A stretch of DNA of 64,000 nt from DATKEJ01 sp963768715 (lineage in GTDB: Bacteria; Bacteroidota; Rhodothermia; Rhodothermales; DATKEJ01). Every line of letters starts with the position of its first letter. Within the stretch, counting starts at the first letter, position 1. Made by a program: the position numbers and the translations under genes. The stretch is from NCBI GenBank assembly GCA_963768715.1, contig CAVYJC010000011.1, positions 744,001-808,000 of the forward strand, read 5' to 3'. Shown here in pieces: positions 8,950 through 18,051 of this stretch. A model generated the notes under the pieces. The model saw only the letters and a program-made list of their open reading frames with translations, did not search any database and was not told the DNA's origin.

Positions 8950-11277
8950 CTAACCTTGGTCATCTATCTCGGGAGCGATCAGGAGACGAATATGGTGTTC
9001 ATCCGGCGCGTTGATCCACGACTCGAGGAACGTGTCCTCGTCGACTCGGTTCGCGAGGTTGGCAAGGGTTCGGAGATGCCGGCCGGGATGATCTTCGGGG
9101 CTGACGAGAAAGAAGAAAGCGTAGACCGGGCCACCAGCCTCGACGCCGTGGAAATGGTCGTCAGCTCGTCCAATCGTGATACCTTCCTGACAGCGAGCGA
9201 GCGCGAGGACCGGATGCTCGAGATCCCTCACGCGACAGTGCGGAAAGGCGACACCGTGCGACACCGCCATGGCCCCCGAGCGGGCCATTTCCAGGAAGCG
9301 TTCTTCAAGCGAATCAGCCGTGTACGGTAACCCCTCGGCGAGCCGACGAGAAACATCTTTGACGATAGCCTCGAACGAAGGTGCAGAGAGCGTGTCGAGG
9401 ACGGCTGCATCTCCAACGAGCGAGACCAGTCCCGCCGTCCCGTCGTCCGGCGTTTCACGTCGGGGGCTTGGCGGCAGGAGGAGCACGACGTCACCCTCCT
9501 CCGGATCGAGGCGTTCGCTCTCGGCCTGCACGAGCAGGCGGCCGTCGCGAACGATGCACATGAGGATTGCCTCGTTTCCGAATTTCTCGACGGCCTGCTC
9601 GTATTCTTCCTCTTCACCAACCTCGATGGTCACGATCTCCACGCCCTGGCGGAAACGCTGACTCACCGTTGCAAACGTCGTCTCTTCACCGAAAAGAGAT
9701 CGTCCCCGCAGGCTTGACGGCCGCGGATCGAACGTCGCTGCCTCTGGCAGACGAGCATCCAGCTGATAAACGGATTTGCTCTCAAAAACTTCAGAGAAAT
9801 GCAGGGCGGCCAGCGAATTGACTTCATCGTTCGCAGTGAGGGCAAAGAATCGCCCCATGCCGCCGAGGTCGAGTTCGTCGATTGTGGACTCAGACAAGGC
9901 ATTCGCAACCTCCGCACGCAGCCCCATTTTCTTGGACTGTTCGATATTGAAAAGATTGGTGTCAATTAGAAGCACCTCCAGACCCAATCCTTTGAGAACC
10001 GCCGCAAACTGTCTGCCCCAGGCGTGGGCGCCGAGCATGACCGTGCCCTGCGGATCGGAATCGGCGAGCTTTAGCCATCGCGCGACAGGAGCGAGCGTGA
10101 GGCCGTAAACAGCTACCGTACCCACGATCACCAGGAATACAACCGGCACCAGATGGGCCGCCTCGTCGGGGTAAATGTCCTGGAGATTGTATGCGAAAAG
10201 AGAGGCCACCGCCGCCGCCACGATGCCCCTGGGCGCGAGCCACGACAAAAAGCTCTTCTCTCGCAGGTTGAGCCGCGTCCGGGCCGTAGCCAAGAAGACC
10301 GAGGCAGGGCGAACAATTGCGATTAGTACCACGAGAAACGCAAGCGTCCCGTAGTCGATATAGTCAAGTGCATCCAACTCCAGTCTTGCACTCAGCACGA
10401 TAAAAAGGCATGCAATGAGAAGCACTTGGAGATTCTCCTTAAACTCCGTGATTTTTCGAAGCGTCACCCAGTGCTGGTTAGCCATGATGATCCCGAAAAT
10501 CGTAACCTGCAGGAGGCCCGACTCGGCCTGCAACACATTCGACAGTCCGAACGACCCGACGACAAACATGAGTGCCATTGGACTCTGGAGGTAATCCGGA
10601 ACCATCCGCCGATACAACATGAGGATGAGCACCGCGGCCGTCGTCACGCTGATCCCGACGCTGACGATCACGATCAGGAAGAGACCCTGGACCGCATTCA
10701 TGACCAGTTCCAACACGCCGACGTCTCCACCTGCACTCACCGATTGGTTGACGACGAGAAGCGTTTCGAGCACGAGCACCGCCAGGATAGCGCCGACGGG
10801 ATCGATCGTGATTCCCTCCCACTTCGCCACGGCGCCGACTCGACCCCGAGGGCGAACGTGCCGCAACAAGGGAATGACTACCGTCGGTCCCGTCACGGTG
10901 AGTATGGCTCCGAGCTGCACCGACATGGCCGGGCTGAATCCCAAGAGGAAATAGGCAGCCAGTCCTGCGAGAATCCAGGTAGCCAGAACTCCTGTCGTGA
11001 TGAGACGGAGGACGGGAGCCCCAACTTCCCTGAGCTCCGAACGACGCAGGTTGAGTCCCCCCTCGAAAAGAATGATTCCGATCGACAACGAGACGAATGC
11101 CAGCACCCAGTCTCCCTGGAGTGTTTCGGGCGGAAGGACCCGCAGAACGGGTCCGGCCAGAAAGCCCACGACGAGCAGCAGGAGGATGGACGGCACACGA
11201 ATCTGCCAGGCCAACCACTGGGAGCCAATGCCCAGAACGACAACCGTGACGATTCCTATGATGATGGATTCGGTCAT
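8950..11277 (-). CDS. Cation:proton antiporter fused to RCK and PTS EIIA domains
   Basis: Inner-membrane Na+(K+)/H+ exchanger of 775 residues. Residues 1 to about 400 are strongly hydrophobic, with about 12 membrane segments of the CPA1 type (WEGITIDPVGAILAV holds the putative ion-binding Asp). Residues of about 410-530 form a TrkA-N/RCK nucleotide-binding domain (VMLGAHAWGRQFAAVLKGLG), followed by a RCK-C-like segment. Residues of about 620-770 resemble a PTS EIIA (fructose/Ntr type) domain: GVAFPHCRV contains the phosphorylatable His (H680), and HLRTLANLANRV is the typical later motif. This suggests ion flux controlled by nucleotide binding and perhaps phosphotransfer. No PTS partner is encoded in the window. 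The ATG is only 7 bases from a GC-rich heptamer array and shows no ribosome binding site. Confidence 0.88.
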   Translation of the reverse strand: MTESIIIGIVTVVVLGIGSQWLAWQIRVPSILLLLVVGFLAGPVLRVLPPETLQGDWVLAFVSLSIGIILFEGGLNLRRSELREVGAPVLRLITTGVLATWILAGLAAYFLLGFSPAMSVQLGAILTVTGPTVVIPLLRHVRPRGRVGAVAKWEGITIDPVGAILAVLVLETLLVVNQSVSAGGDVGVLELVMNAVQGLFLIVIVSVGISVTTAAVLILMLYRRMVPDYLQSPMALMFVVGSFGLSNVLQAESGLLQVTIFGIIMANQHWVTLRKITEFKENLQVLLIACLFIVLSARLELDALDYIDYGTLAFLVVLIAIVRPASVFLATARTRLNLREKSFLSWLAPRGIVAAAVASLFAYNLQDIYPDEAAHLVPVVFLVIVGTVAVYGLTLAPVARWLKLADSDPQGTVMLGAHAWGRQFAAVLKGLGLEVLLIDTNLFNIEQSKKMGLRAEVANALSESTIDELDLGGMGRFFALTANDEVNSLAALHFSEVFESKSVYQLDARLPEAATFDPRPSSLRGRSLFGEETTFATVSQRFRQGVEIVTIEVGEEEEYEQAVEKFGNEAILMCIVRDGRLLVQAESERLDPEEGDVVLLLPPSPRRETPDDGTAGLVSLVGDAAVLDTLSAPSFEAIVKDVSRRLAEGLPYTADSLEERFLEMARSGAMAVSHGVAFPHCRVRDLEHPVLALARCQEGITIGRADDHFHGVEAGGPVYAFFFLVSPEDHPGRHLRTLANLANRVDEDTFLESWINAPDEHHIRLLIAPEIDDQG

Positions 11278-11283
11278 AATATG

Positions 11284-11389
11284 GTCCGGCGTCCGGCGTC
11301 CGGCGTCCGGCGTCCGGCGTCCGGGGTTCGGGGTTCGTGGTTCGTGGTTCGGGGTTCGTGGGTTCGTGGTTCGGGGTTCGGGGTTCGGG
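11284..11389. repeat. Composite heptanucleotide array: GTCCGGC x6 then GTTCGKG x9
   Basis: Six nearly perfect GTCCGGC units (11284-11325, the last GTCCGGG) pass without a break into units of GTTCGGG or GTTCGTG to 11389, with one extra G at 11361. That is about fifteen 7-base units. The two unit families differ mainly at positions 3 and 6-7, so one could derive from the other. The array fills the gap between the antiporter start codon and the 3' end of the propeller kinase. Confidence 0.9.
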
Positions 11390-11477
11390 GGTCTGTTCGG
11401 GCGTCATTCCCGTGGAGGCGGGCCTGCGCATAGCACGCACCGCAACCAGCGTCGAACTGCGAACCTCGAACGGACGA

Positions 11478-14400
11478 TCAAGATACAGGCAGCGTGACCG
11501 TGAAGCTCGCCCCGCTGCCTTCGTGCGAGACGACGTGTATGCTGCCGCCATGTCCCTGCGTCACGATTTCATAGCTCAGAGACAGTCCGAGGCCTGTTCC
11601 GCTTCCCGTCGGCTTCGTCGTGAAGAAGGGCTCGAATATACGTTCCTGCACCTCTTTGGGCATGCCCGGTCCGTTATCCGCGACGGTGATCTCGATGCCA
11701 CCCATCGAGCGCCTCGTCTGAACGGTAACAGTCGGTTCGTACCCGGAACCCGCATTCGCCACGTGTTTGTTTACCGCATAGAATGCGTTGTTCAGCAGGT
11801 TCAGAAGTACTCTGCCGATGTCCTGCGGGACCATTTCCGCGGATCCGAGATTCTCTTCGAGTTCTTTGACGATGGTGACGTTGAAATCCTGCACGTTAGC
11901 CCGCATCCCGTGATATGACAGATTCACGTACTCCTCGACGAGTTCATTGACGTCGACCGGCTGGCGCTCGCCCAGAGCTCCGCTCGCGTGCTGCATCATG
12001 CTTCTGACGATGCCGTCGGCACGCTTTCCGTGATGGTTGATCTGCGCGGCGTTGATCTTCAAGTTGGAGAGAATGTCTTCGAGCTCCGCAAAGATGTCCG
12101 AAACCATAGAATCCTTCTTGCTCACGAGCTCCGCCTCGAGTTCATCCGCGAGCTCCTTGTTCACCTCGGCGAAGTTGGTGATAAAGTTCAGCGGGTTCTT
12201 GATCTCGTGGGCAATGCCGCCGGTCAGGGCTCCCAGGGAGGCCAGTTTCTCCTGCGTAATCAGCTGTTCCTGCGTCAGGCGGAGGTGCTCGAGGGTTTCG
12301 TTGAGCCTTCGGTACGCCTGCGCATTATCCAGCGCGATGGCGGTATATGTCGCGAGATTGCTAAGAATGTTGAGGTGATAATCTGAATATGCATGCTTCC
12401 GGAAACTCTGCGCGGTGATTACACCTATCGCGTCGTCCTTGTAGAGAAGCGGGAGATACAGAATCGATTCGGGGTCCTCTCCGGCAATAGGCGCCGCGTG
12501 TTCACCGACATACTGCATGTATTCCCGCGGGTAGTCGTTGATGAATATCTCTTTCCTGTTCTTAAGGCACCAGACGGCCAGCCGCGAATCATCGTCCATG
12601 TCATACGAGAAAGCCGACAGGGTCTGCCCTTTCTCCTTCGTGGCCGGGAATTCGATGGTCTCATGCTCCCGATCGTACAGGCCTATTCCGAAGACGGCGG
12701 CGTCCATCAGATTGTTGACGCTTTCGTAGACCGTATCGATGATCGACTTTGTCTCGAGGCTTGCGGTAATGTCACGACCGACCCTGCTCAGCAGGTCGAC
12801 GTTCTCGTATGCCTCCTCGATACGTTCCTTCTGTTCCTGAAGCTCCGCCGTCCGCTCCTGGACTTCGCGCTCCAGTTCTTCACCTCGCGCCTCCAGTTGC
12901 CCGGTTCGAATGCGGATGAGCCCGAAGACGATCAGTCCACCCCCTATGACGTACAGCACCCATGCCCACCATGTAGTGTACCAGGGGCGAAGGATGATTA
13001 TCTCATAGGACGCTTCCTTACTGACGTGCTCGTAGATGTTCTTTGCCTTGACCCGAAAGGTGTAGTCCCCTCCGGGAAGGTTGGTGTAGTCGCGCCGGTT
13101 TTCCGGCGTCCAGCCTGACCAGTTTTCGTCGAACCCTTCCAGGAACGTCTGATAGCGCGTCGCGCGAGGGGCTTCGAACGTTGGAGCCGCGTAAACGAAG
13201 CGGATGGCATTGCGGTCGGCATCCAACCGTGGAACGAGCCGATCGCCCGGCGCTCCTCCGTAGACGACCTCGTTTCCCTTCGCCGTGACCTTTCGAACGA
13301 GTGCGTTATAGTCAAGCGCATAATTCTTTGGCACGCGGGGATCGAAGCGAACGACAAGGCCGTCGCTGCCGAACCATACGACGCCGTCGTCCTCGGAATA
13401 GATGGAGGATGCCGGTACGTCAGCGAATCGCAGAAGGGGGGTCTGTTCTTTCAGATAGGAACCGTCGACTAGACGCCTCAGCAGCGCGGATTCGCGTCCC
13501 AGGTTGATCCAGACATTTCCGAGATAATCCTCCTCAAAACTGTACTCCTCCTGTGATCCGCCGAATGAAACCGCGGCCAGAACGGAGTCGGGGGTGAATC
13601 GCCGGTTCGTTTCGTCATAACGAAAGATGCCGTCCTTCGTAGCGAAGATCGGTTTGCCCGCAATCTCGAAGATGGAGACGCCGCCCTCCGGCAAGCCTTC
13701 GGTAGGTCCGAAGTCCTCGAGAGTAGCGGACGCGAGATCCGGGCCATTCAGTTTCATCAGCTTGAGACCCTGGGAGATGAAACCGAGCCAGAGTTCGCCA
13801 GGGCGTTCTTCAACGATGTGCGTGATCGCTGCATCGACACCGGGTACGCGGCCGACGTAGACCCAACGTCCCGCTTCCCACCGCATGGCGGCCAAACCAT
13901 CCCGCAGGCCCACCCAGAGGAGATCTGGGTCCTGTTTTGACTGGTGAAGTCGCGTCGAGTTGAAGTTGTCACCAGTATTCGGCCTGACCATCACGACATG
14001 ATCGCCGATGATACTGTACAGTCCGGTTTGCGTCGCCACAAGGAGCTGGCCGTGTGTCTCTTCGAAGTACCAGCTCTGCGTCCCTCCCGGCGCCATCCCG
14101 CCCACGCTCCGGAACGCTCTCTCCTCGGGATCGAGATAGTAGACACCTTGCGTGGTCGCCACATAGAGTGTTCCATTGAAGCGCGTGATCTCGCTGACGA
14201 ACCCTCGCAGGCCATTGTCGGCCGTGTACCTCGAAAGGGGTGACGGCGTCTCGAGGAGCGAAATCCCACCCTCGGTGGCGACCCAGAGCGTTCCTTGCCG
14301 GTCGAGTGTCACAGCCATGACCGTGTTGCTCGGAAAACCGGACTGATCGTCCAGATGAAGCAGCAACTCTCCAGCCTGATCGATGATGAATAGTCCCCCT

Positions 14401-15269
14401 GAGAGCGTGCCCAATGCGAACGTCCCGTTCGGGAGTGACACTCCTTTGTACACGGCGGCCGACTCGAGCAGGTCTTCCGCTTCCGTGTGAAACGGCTCGA
14501 ACTTGTCGCCGTCGAAGGTGAAGAGACCCCCCGTGAAGGGTACCACGAGATACTTGCCGGTCGGTCCGGGTTTGTTGACGTCGATAAACGGCGTCATGAC
14601 TTGCGTACGTACGTCGGCAAAACGCTCGCCACCGGGAAGGAGCTCCAACTGATCGTCGACCAGTTTCATCATCCCGACGCCGCCCTGGTGGACGTAGTAT
14701 GTGCCGTCGAGCCAGAACGAGTACATGAAGCGGCCGCCGGGCTCCGGCTCCCAGGCCATGTGGGTCCAATCCTTTTTGGAAGCGCCTCGCTTGAATCTGA
14801 AAAGGCGCTCTCGCGTCTGGAAGTAGACGCCGTCAGGCGTTGCAATCGTGGTCCAGACGTCGTTAAAACTTTTCTCTTCCTCACTCAGGAACGGTAAGAG
14901 AGAAACGAACCTGAGATCCCCAACCGAATCGGCTTCGAGGTATCCGAAATCGTGGGAGGATCCCGCATAAATATTCCCGACGGCATCCATGCCGACGCTG
15001 CGAACGACGGACTTGCTGGGCGTATCGATGAGACGAGCCTCCGAACCATCGAATTCCAGAAGCCCAAGACCGTTGCCCGCGTACATGATTCCGCGCAGGT
15101 CCTGAAGCATGTCCCAGGTCTGCGGATGCCCGCCAAGTTCCTTTGGATTGAAGGTTGTCATGAAAGGCCGGCCCGTCTCGGGATGAACGGCGGCACTCAC
15201 TTGACGCTGCGCGTTGGCGGATACGACGGCGGAGCAGAGAATCAGGAACGTCCACCACGTCGATTTCAT
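11478..15269 (-). CDS. Two-component-regulator-propeller sensor histidine kinase with GAF domain
   Basis: Membrane sensor kinase of 1263 residues, starting at the ATG at 15269 that opens a signal peptide (MKSTWWTFLILCSAVVSANA). The periplasmic part carries Reg_prop blades (for example GNGLGLLEF, GGISLLETPS, GDGVVWFG-like segments), then a Y_Y_Y domain (TRYQTFLEGFDENWSGW, LPGGDYTFRVKA). One membrane helix (ALYVIGG region) leads to a coiled coil, a GAF domain, and a kinase core with H1021 in GGIAHEIKNP, an N box near 1157 (NLLNNA), a G1 box ADNGPG (1197) and a G2 box GSGTGLGLS. Unlike the hybrid systems of Bacteroides there is no receiver or AraC domain, and no response regulator lies next to it. 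A secreted esterase is 167 bases upstream. The cue is unknown; in related kinases it is an oligosaccharide. Confidence 0.93.
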   Translation of the reverse strand: MKSTWWTFLILCSAVVSANAQRQVSAAVHPETGRPFMTTFNPKELGGHPQTWDMLQDLRGIMYAGNGLGLLEFDGSEARLIDTPSKSVVRSVGMDAVGNIYAGSSHDFGYLEADSVGDLRFVSLLPFLSEEEKSFNDVWTTIATPDGVYFQTRERLFRFKRGASKKDWTHMAWEPEPGGRFMYSFWLDGTYYVHQGGVGMMKLVDDQLELLPGGERFADVRTQVMTPFIDVNKPGPTGKYLVVPFTGGLFTFDGDKFEPFHTEAEDLLESAAVYKGVSLPNGTFALGTLSGGLFIIDQAGELLLHLDDQSGFPSNTVMAVTLDRQGTLWVATEGGISLLETPSPLSRYTADNGLRGFVSEITRFNGTLYVATTQGVYYLDPEERAFRSVGGMAPGGTQSWYFEETHGQLLVATQTGLYSIIGDHVVMVRPNTGDNFNSTRLHQSKQDPDLLWVGLRDGLAAMRWEAGRWVYVGRVPGVDAAITHIVEERPGELWLGFISQGLKLMKLNGPDLASATLEDFGPTEGLPEGGVSIFEIAGKPIFATKDGIFRYDETNRRFTPDSVLAAVSFGGSQEEYSFEEDYLGNVWINLGRESALLRRLVDGSYLKEQTPLLRFADVPASSIYSEDDGVVWFGSDGLVVRFDPRVPKNYALDYNALVRKVTAKGNEVVYGGAPGDRLVPRLDADRNAIRFVYAAPTFEAPRATRYQTFLEGFDENWSGWTPENRRDYTNLPGGDYTFRVKAKNIYEHVSKEASYEIIILRPWYTTWWAWVLYVIGGGLIVFGLIRIRTGQLEARGEELEREVQERTAELQEQKERIEEAYENVDLLSRVGRDITASLETKSIIDTVYESVNNLMDAAVFGIGLYDREHETIEFPATKEKGQTLSAFSYDMDDDSRLAVWCLKNRKEIFINDYPREYMQYVGEHAAPIAGEDPESILYLPLLYKDDAIGVITAQSFRKHAYSDYHLNILSNLATYTAIALDNAQAYRRLNETLEHLRLTQEQLITQEKLASLGALTGGIAHEIKNPLNFITNFAEVNKELADELEAELVSKKDSMVSDIFAELEDILSNLKINAAQINHHGKRADGIVRSMMQHASGALGERQPVDVNELVEEYVNLSYHGMRANVQDFNVTIVKELEENLGSAEMVPQDIGRVLLNLLNNAFYAVNKHVANAGSGYEPTVTVQTRRSMGGIEITVADNGPGMPKEVQERIFEPFFTTKPTGSGTGLGLSLSYEIVTQGHGGSIHVVSHEGSGASFTVTLPVS

Positions 15270-15436
15270 GGACTTCACGAGGTTGGTGCTATGAACTTTG
15301 TGGCAGGTGGCACGCAAGGAGGACACTGCAGAGCCTGGTGGTCTTTCTGTCAATTGCTCACGTAGAAATGAAATCACCCGCGAACAGTCTAATAATACGC
15401 AATTGTTCGTCACCTTAGTGACGCTGCTCTTGACTA

Positions 15437-17080
15437 TTAGTACCTCCAAAGAGGTCGCGCATGATCCGGCTGTGCCTTTTCGATGTGATCGGCCATGATC
15501 CGAATAAGCTCATCCGAGGCACGACGCCAGCCATGCCCCCCGCGGTCCCCGAAGGTGAAGGATCCATCATAGTAGGGATCGGTGGTGCTTTCCAGAAAAT
15601 CCTGGAGATAGTAGACTCCCCAATTGAGATAGAAATCGTCCAGGCGCCCGACGATTACGTGCAATTTACCCTTCAGCTTTGGACCCAGACGTTTCCAGTC
15701 GCGCTGCAGGATGTAGCGCATGTCAAAATGCTCGCGCCAGTAATCAGCGACCGAAGAATCGATCACGCCCGTCTTCTTGTCGAAAAGAGGCTTGAAGTAG
15801 CCGTCGCTGCCCACCGGACCGAAAACCGCACTCCAGATGTCGAGCTGCTCACCCGATCTGCCCTTGGTGCCGTTCACCAGTTCCATGGTATTGCGCTGCT
15901 TTTGTGTGAGCCGAGCCGCACCGGTCTCGTGGTCGCGCGTGTTGGTCGTCGGGACACGATACCACTCGTACTGCTTGTAAAAGGCGTTACCATCCTCGTA
16001 GATGTTGATGCCCTCGACGTTACGAAAGTCCAGAGGATCCGGGGAGAAGGCCCAGGTCCCCCCGTAGAAATCCGGGTAGAAGACCTGCAGGGCGAACGCC
16101 TCCCAGCCGCCTGTCGACCCGCCGGTCAGAACGCGCGCATACCCTTCGCGGATCGCTCGGAACCGGCGCTCGATCTCCGGAATCAGTTCGTCGTGAATCG
16201 CGTCTCCGTACGGACCGTTGTTGGCGGAGTTCACGGCATAGGAGTCGTCGAAGTACGGCGTCGGATGTTGAATCGTGACGGCGATGAAACGTGGGAAATC
16301 ATCCGACATCCAGGCATTCGCGAAATCATTTCCAGGCTCGAACCGGAGCGGAGCGGACTCTGAAAAGTGTCCATGCTGGTAAACCGTTGGGTAGTGAACG
16401 TCCGGGTGCTCGTCGTACCCGCGCGGGAGCAGGACGGTGGCCCCAAAGAATATTGGCCGACCCCAGAACTCGCTGAGGATTTCGGACTTCATCTTGAAGC
16501 GCTTTACCCATTTCGTGTCCTTCGGCACATCGATCGGTGGGATCACATGATTGAGTTGCATCGAAACGGTTTCGGCCGCGCCCTCGACCAAGTCTAATTC
16601 CAGCACGTCGCTCACCAGGTTTCCGGGAGACCGCCGCCAGTCCTGACCCTCCCACTGATCCATGTGCATCCAGACGGCGTGACCGTCCGACCGCTCAAAG
16701 CGTGTGTACTTACTAAAGACGGCCTGGACGTAATACTTCCCGACGGGCAGTTCCGAGAGACTGGACACGGGATAACCGAGCGTATTTGAATCGATCACCA
16801 CCTCCTTCCCCGGCCCAAGACTTTCGACATCCTCGCCGAAGAAGGGTACCCCGTAGCGGGCCACTTGAAGGCGCGGCTCGGGATCATCGGAACGCGCCAG
16901 GGCAAGAAACATTCGACCGGTCAAAGGCTGGACCGTCGACGAGTCGGGGAAGCTTATTTCAAACCGATAGCCCGAACCGACCATTGACTGTGATCGCACC
17001 GTGCCGCTCGCCGCCGACGAGAGCAGGATCAGGACGACAGTGAAACGAAGAGCGTGATTAGCAGCGGACATGGTGTTCAT
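15437..17080 (-). CDS. Secreted putative esterase (alpha/beta hydrolase)
   Basis: 547 residues from the ATG at 17080, with a signal peptide (HALRFTVVLILLSSAASG). A beta-rich N-terminal region of about 180 residues precedes an esterase D/enterochelin-esterase-like hydrolase domain: GRPIFFGATVLLPRGYD starts it, S322 in TGGSTGGWEAF is the nucleophile elbow, and the acid and His would lie near LHVIVGRLDDFY and GDRGGHGWRR. The substrate is unknown, though such domains often deacylate carbohydrate esters. It is transcribed towards the propeller kinase. A longer 19-residue N-terminal extension is possible but would precede the signal peptide. Confidence 0.85.
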   Translation of the reverse strand: MNTMSAANHALRFTVVLILLSSAASGTVRSQSMVGSGYRFEISFPDSSTVQPLTGRMFLALARSDDPEPRLQVARYGVPFFGEDVESLGPGKEVVIDSNTLGYPVSSLSELPVGKYYVQAVFSKYTRFERSDGHAVWMHMDQWEGQDWRRSPGNLVSDVLELDLVEGAAETVSMQLNHVIPPIDVPKDTKWVKRFKMKSEILSEFWGRPIFFGATVLLPRGYDEHPDVHYPTVYQHGHFSESAPLRFEPGNDFANAWMSDDFPRFIAVTIQHPTPYFDDSYAVNSANNGPYGDAIHDELIPEIERRFRAIREGYARVLTGGSTGGWEAFALQVFYPDFYGGTWAFSPDPLDFRNVEGINIYEDGNAFYKQYEWYRVPTTNTRDHETGAARLTQKQRNTMELVNGTKGRSGEQLDIWSAVFGPVGSDGYFKPLFDKKTGVIDSSVADYWREHFDMRYILQRDWKRLGPKLKGKLHVIVGRLDDFYLNWGVYYLQDFLESTTDPYYDGSFTFGDRGGHGWRRASDELIRIMADHIEKAQPDHARPLWRY

Positions 17081-17161
17081 TGATGAGGGGAATGATGCCC
17101 AATTATAACGAATCGGCAATCTCCTTGTGGGCCTCAACCCCCGAGGTCGGCAACAACCGAC

Positions 17162-17638
17162 CTAATGGATACTGTAAACGCCCGTGAGAAAGTGTACCAC
17201 AGCGTCTACGAGTCCCTGCAAAACAAAGAATGCAGCTCCAAGCAACGCCGCAGGAATCGGTTTGCTGATCTTGAGACAGAGCACGCCCGACGTCGCCGCA
17301 TAAACCGCCAGTGACCCGAAAATCGCCCACCAGGAAGAGGATTGCGGGAAGAAAATCGACAGGGCGACAAGGCCCAGCGCCGTCGCGGAGGCTGCCGCAA
17401 ATGAAAAGCTTCGAAAGTACGCCTTGGTCTTGCGCAGCGTTGCAATCAGAAGCGCCAATCCGAGCCAGCCGGCTGAAATGATCATGCGCCACATCGACCA
17501 GACCTTGTCGAGCCTCGGATGAAGCGTCATCCCATAGTCCGACGGGTCCGTCATCCGGACGAGAACGAAGGTCCCAAAGAAGACCCCTGCGATCAGAAGA
17601 TGAATGTCGCCCCGAGAAAGGGTCCGGCCAGTGTGCAT
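17162..17638 (-). CDS. Small four-helix membrane protein (paralog A)
   Basis: 158 residues, mostly hydrophobic, with about four membrane helices (LLIAGVFFGTFVLV, MIISAGWLGLALLIA, the region around LGLVALSIFF, and AALLGAAFFVLQGLVDAVV). No family is recognised. Its sequence is related over nearly its whole length to the gene at 27231-27702: both share a Y-G near residue 35, an R-L/W-S-x-R block, and a C-terminal pattern YAxTSxxLCxxI followed by FxVLQxxxDxxxHxxTGV. It is the last gene of the minus-strand run that starts with the MacA-like adaptor, 99 bases after the 84-residue gene. A longer overlapping frame (17103-17807) has no such organisation and was rejected. Confidence 0.75.
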   Translation of the reverse strand: MHTGRTLSRGDIHLLIAGVFFGTFVLVRMTDPSDYGMTLHPRLDKVWSMWRMIISAGWLGLALLIATLRKTKAYFRSFSFAAASATALGLVALSIFFPQSSSWWAIFGSLAVYAATSGVLCLKISKPIPAALLGAAFFVLQGLVDAVVHFLTGVYSIH

Positions 17639-17737
17639 ACGGCGGTGGAATTTGTCGGCTGAATTTACGCGGTTGTCGCAAAACCATCCGGATGGATCCG
17701 TCGAACAACGGCCGCCGAGCCCGAATCCTTGCCGTCT

Positions 17738-17992
17738 TTACCCGGCGCGTCGAAACGTAATCGGGACGGCCCCGTGCGCAGAAGGCCCGATCTGGACCAA
17801 CTCCCATTCTCGAGGGTAGGTCTGAACGTAGGTTCTAAGGCGGCTGATTCGTTCGGAAGACGACACGTCGGCCGGCCATTCCAACGACTCGACGCGATAC
17901 GTGGCTACTTTTTTCACGCCGTCGAGGGTGACCTCCAGGCCGACCGTATGCTCTGCCTTGGTGTCAGGAACGTAGATGCAAATCTTACTCAT
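17738..17992 (-). CDS. Conserved-looking hypothetical protein, 84 residues
   Basis: A small soluble protein starting at the ATG at 17992 (MSKICIYVPDTKAEHTVGLE). It contains a beta-strand-rich stretch (TLDGVKKVATYRVESLEWP), then a helical segment SSERISRLRTYVQTYP and a short C-terminal strand. No signal peptide, membrane helix or known motif is visible. It lies 59 bases after the ABC permease gene in the same direction, so it may belong to the export operon. The function is unknown; it was judged real by its frame, position and balanced composition. Confidence 0.6.
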   Translation of the reverse strand: MSKICIYVPDTKAEHTVGLEVTLDGVKKVATYRVESLEWPADVSSSERISRLRTYVQTYPREWELVQIGPSAHGAVPITFRRAG

Positions 17993-18051
17993 GGTTCTGA
18001 TCTCTTTGCGTCTCTTGATCTCGAACTTTTGCAATCGTTGAAGGGGGTATT

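Noticed and set aside
83..11389. Heptamer arrays considered as CRISPR arrays
   Set aside because: Units are 7 bases with no spacers and no cas genes nearby; CRISPR repeats are 23 bases or longer and separated by unique spacers.
10426..11433. 335-residue plus-strand open frame rich in His, Asp and Arg
   Set aside because: It is antisense to the antiporter gene and runs into the heptamer array, giving an obviously repetitive C terminus; typical GC-rich shadow.
10478..11551. 357-residue minus-strand frame overlapping the antiporter 5' end
   Set aside because: Same strand, different frame from the strongly conserved antiporter; its N-terminal repeats (PNPEPRT-like) come from translating the heptamer array.
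15461..16363. 300-residue plus-strand open frame
   Set aside because: Antisense to the secreted esterase, whose GGSTGGW motif shows which strand codes.
17103..17807. 234-residue minus-strand frame over the small membrane protein
   Set aside because: Arg/Pro-rich and unstructured; the 158-residue frame in the same place has clear helices and a paralog at 27 kb.
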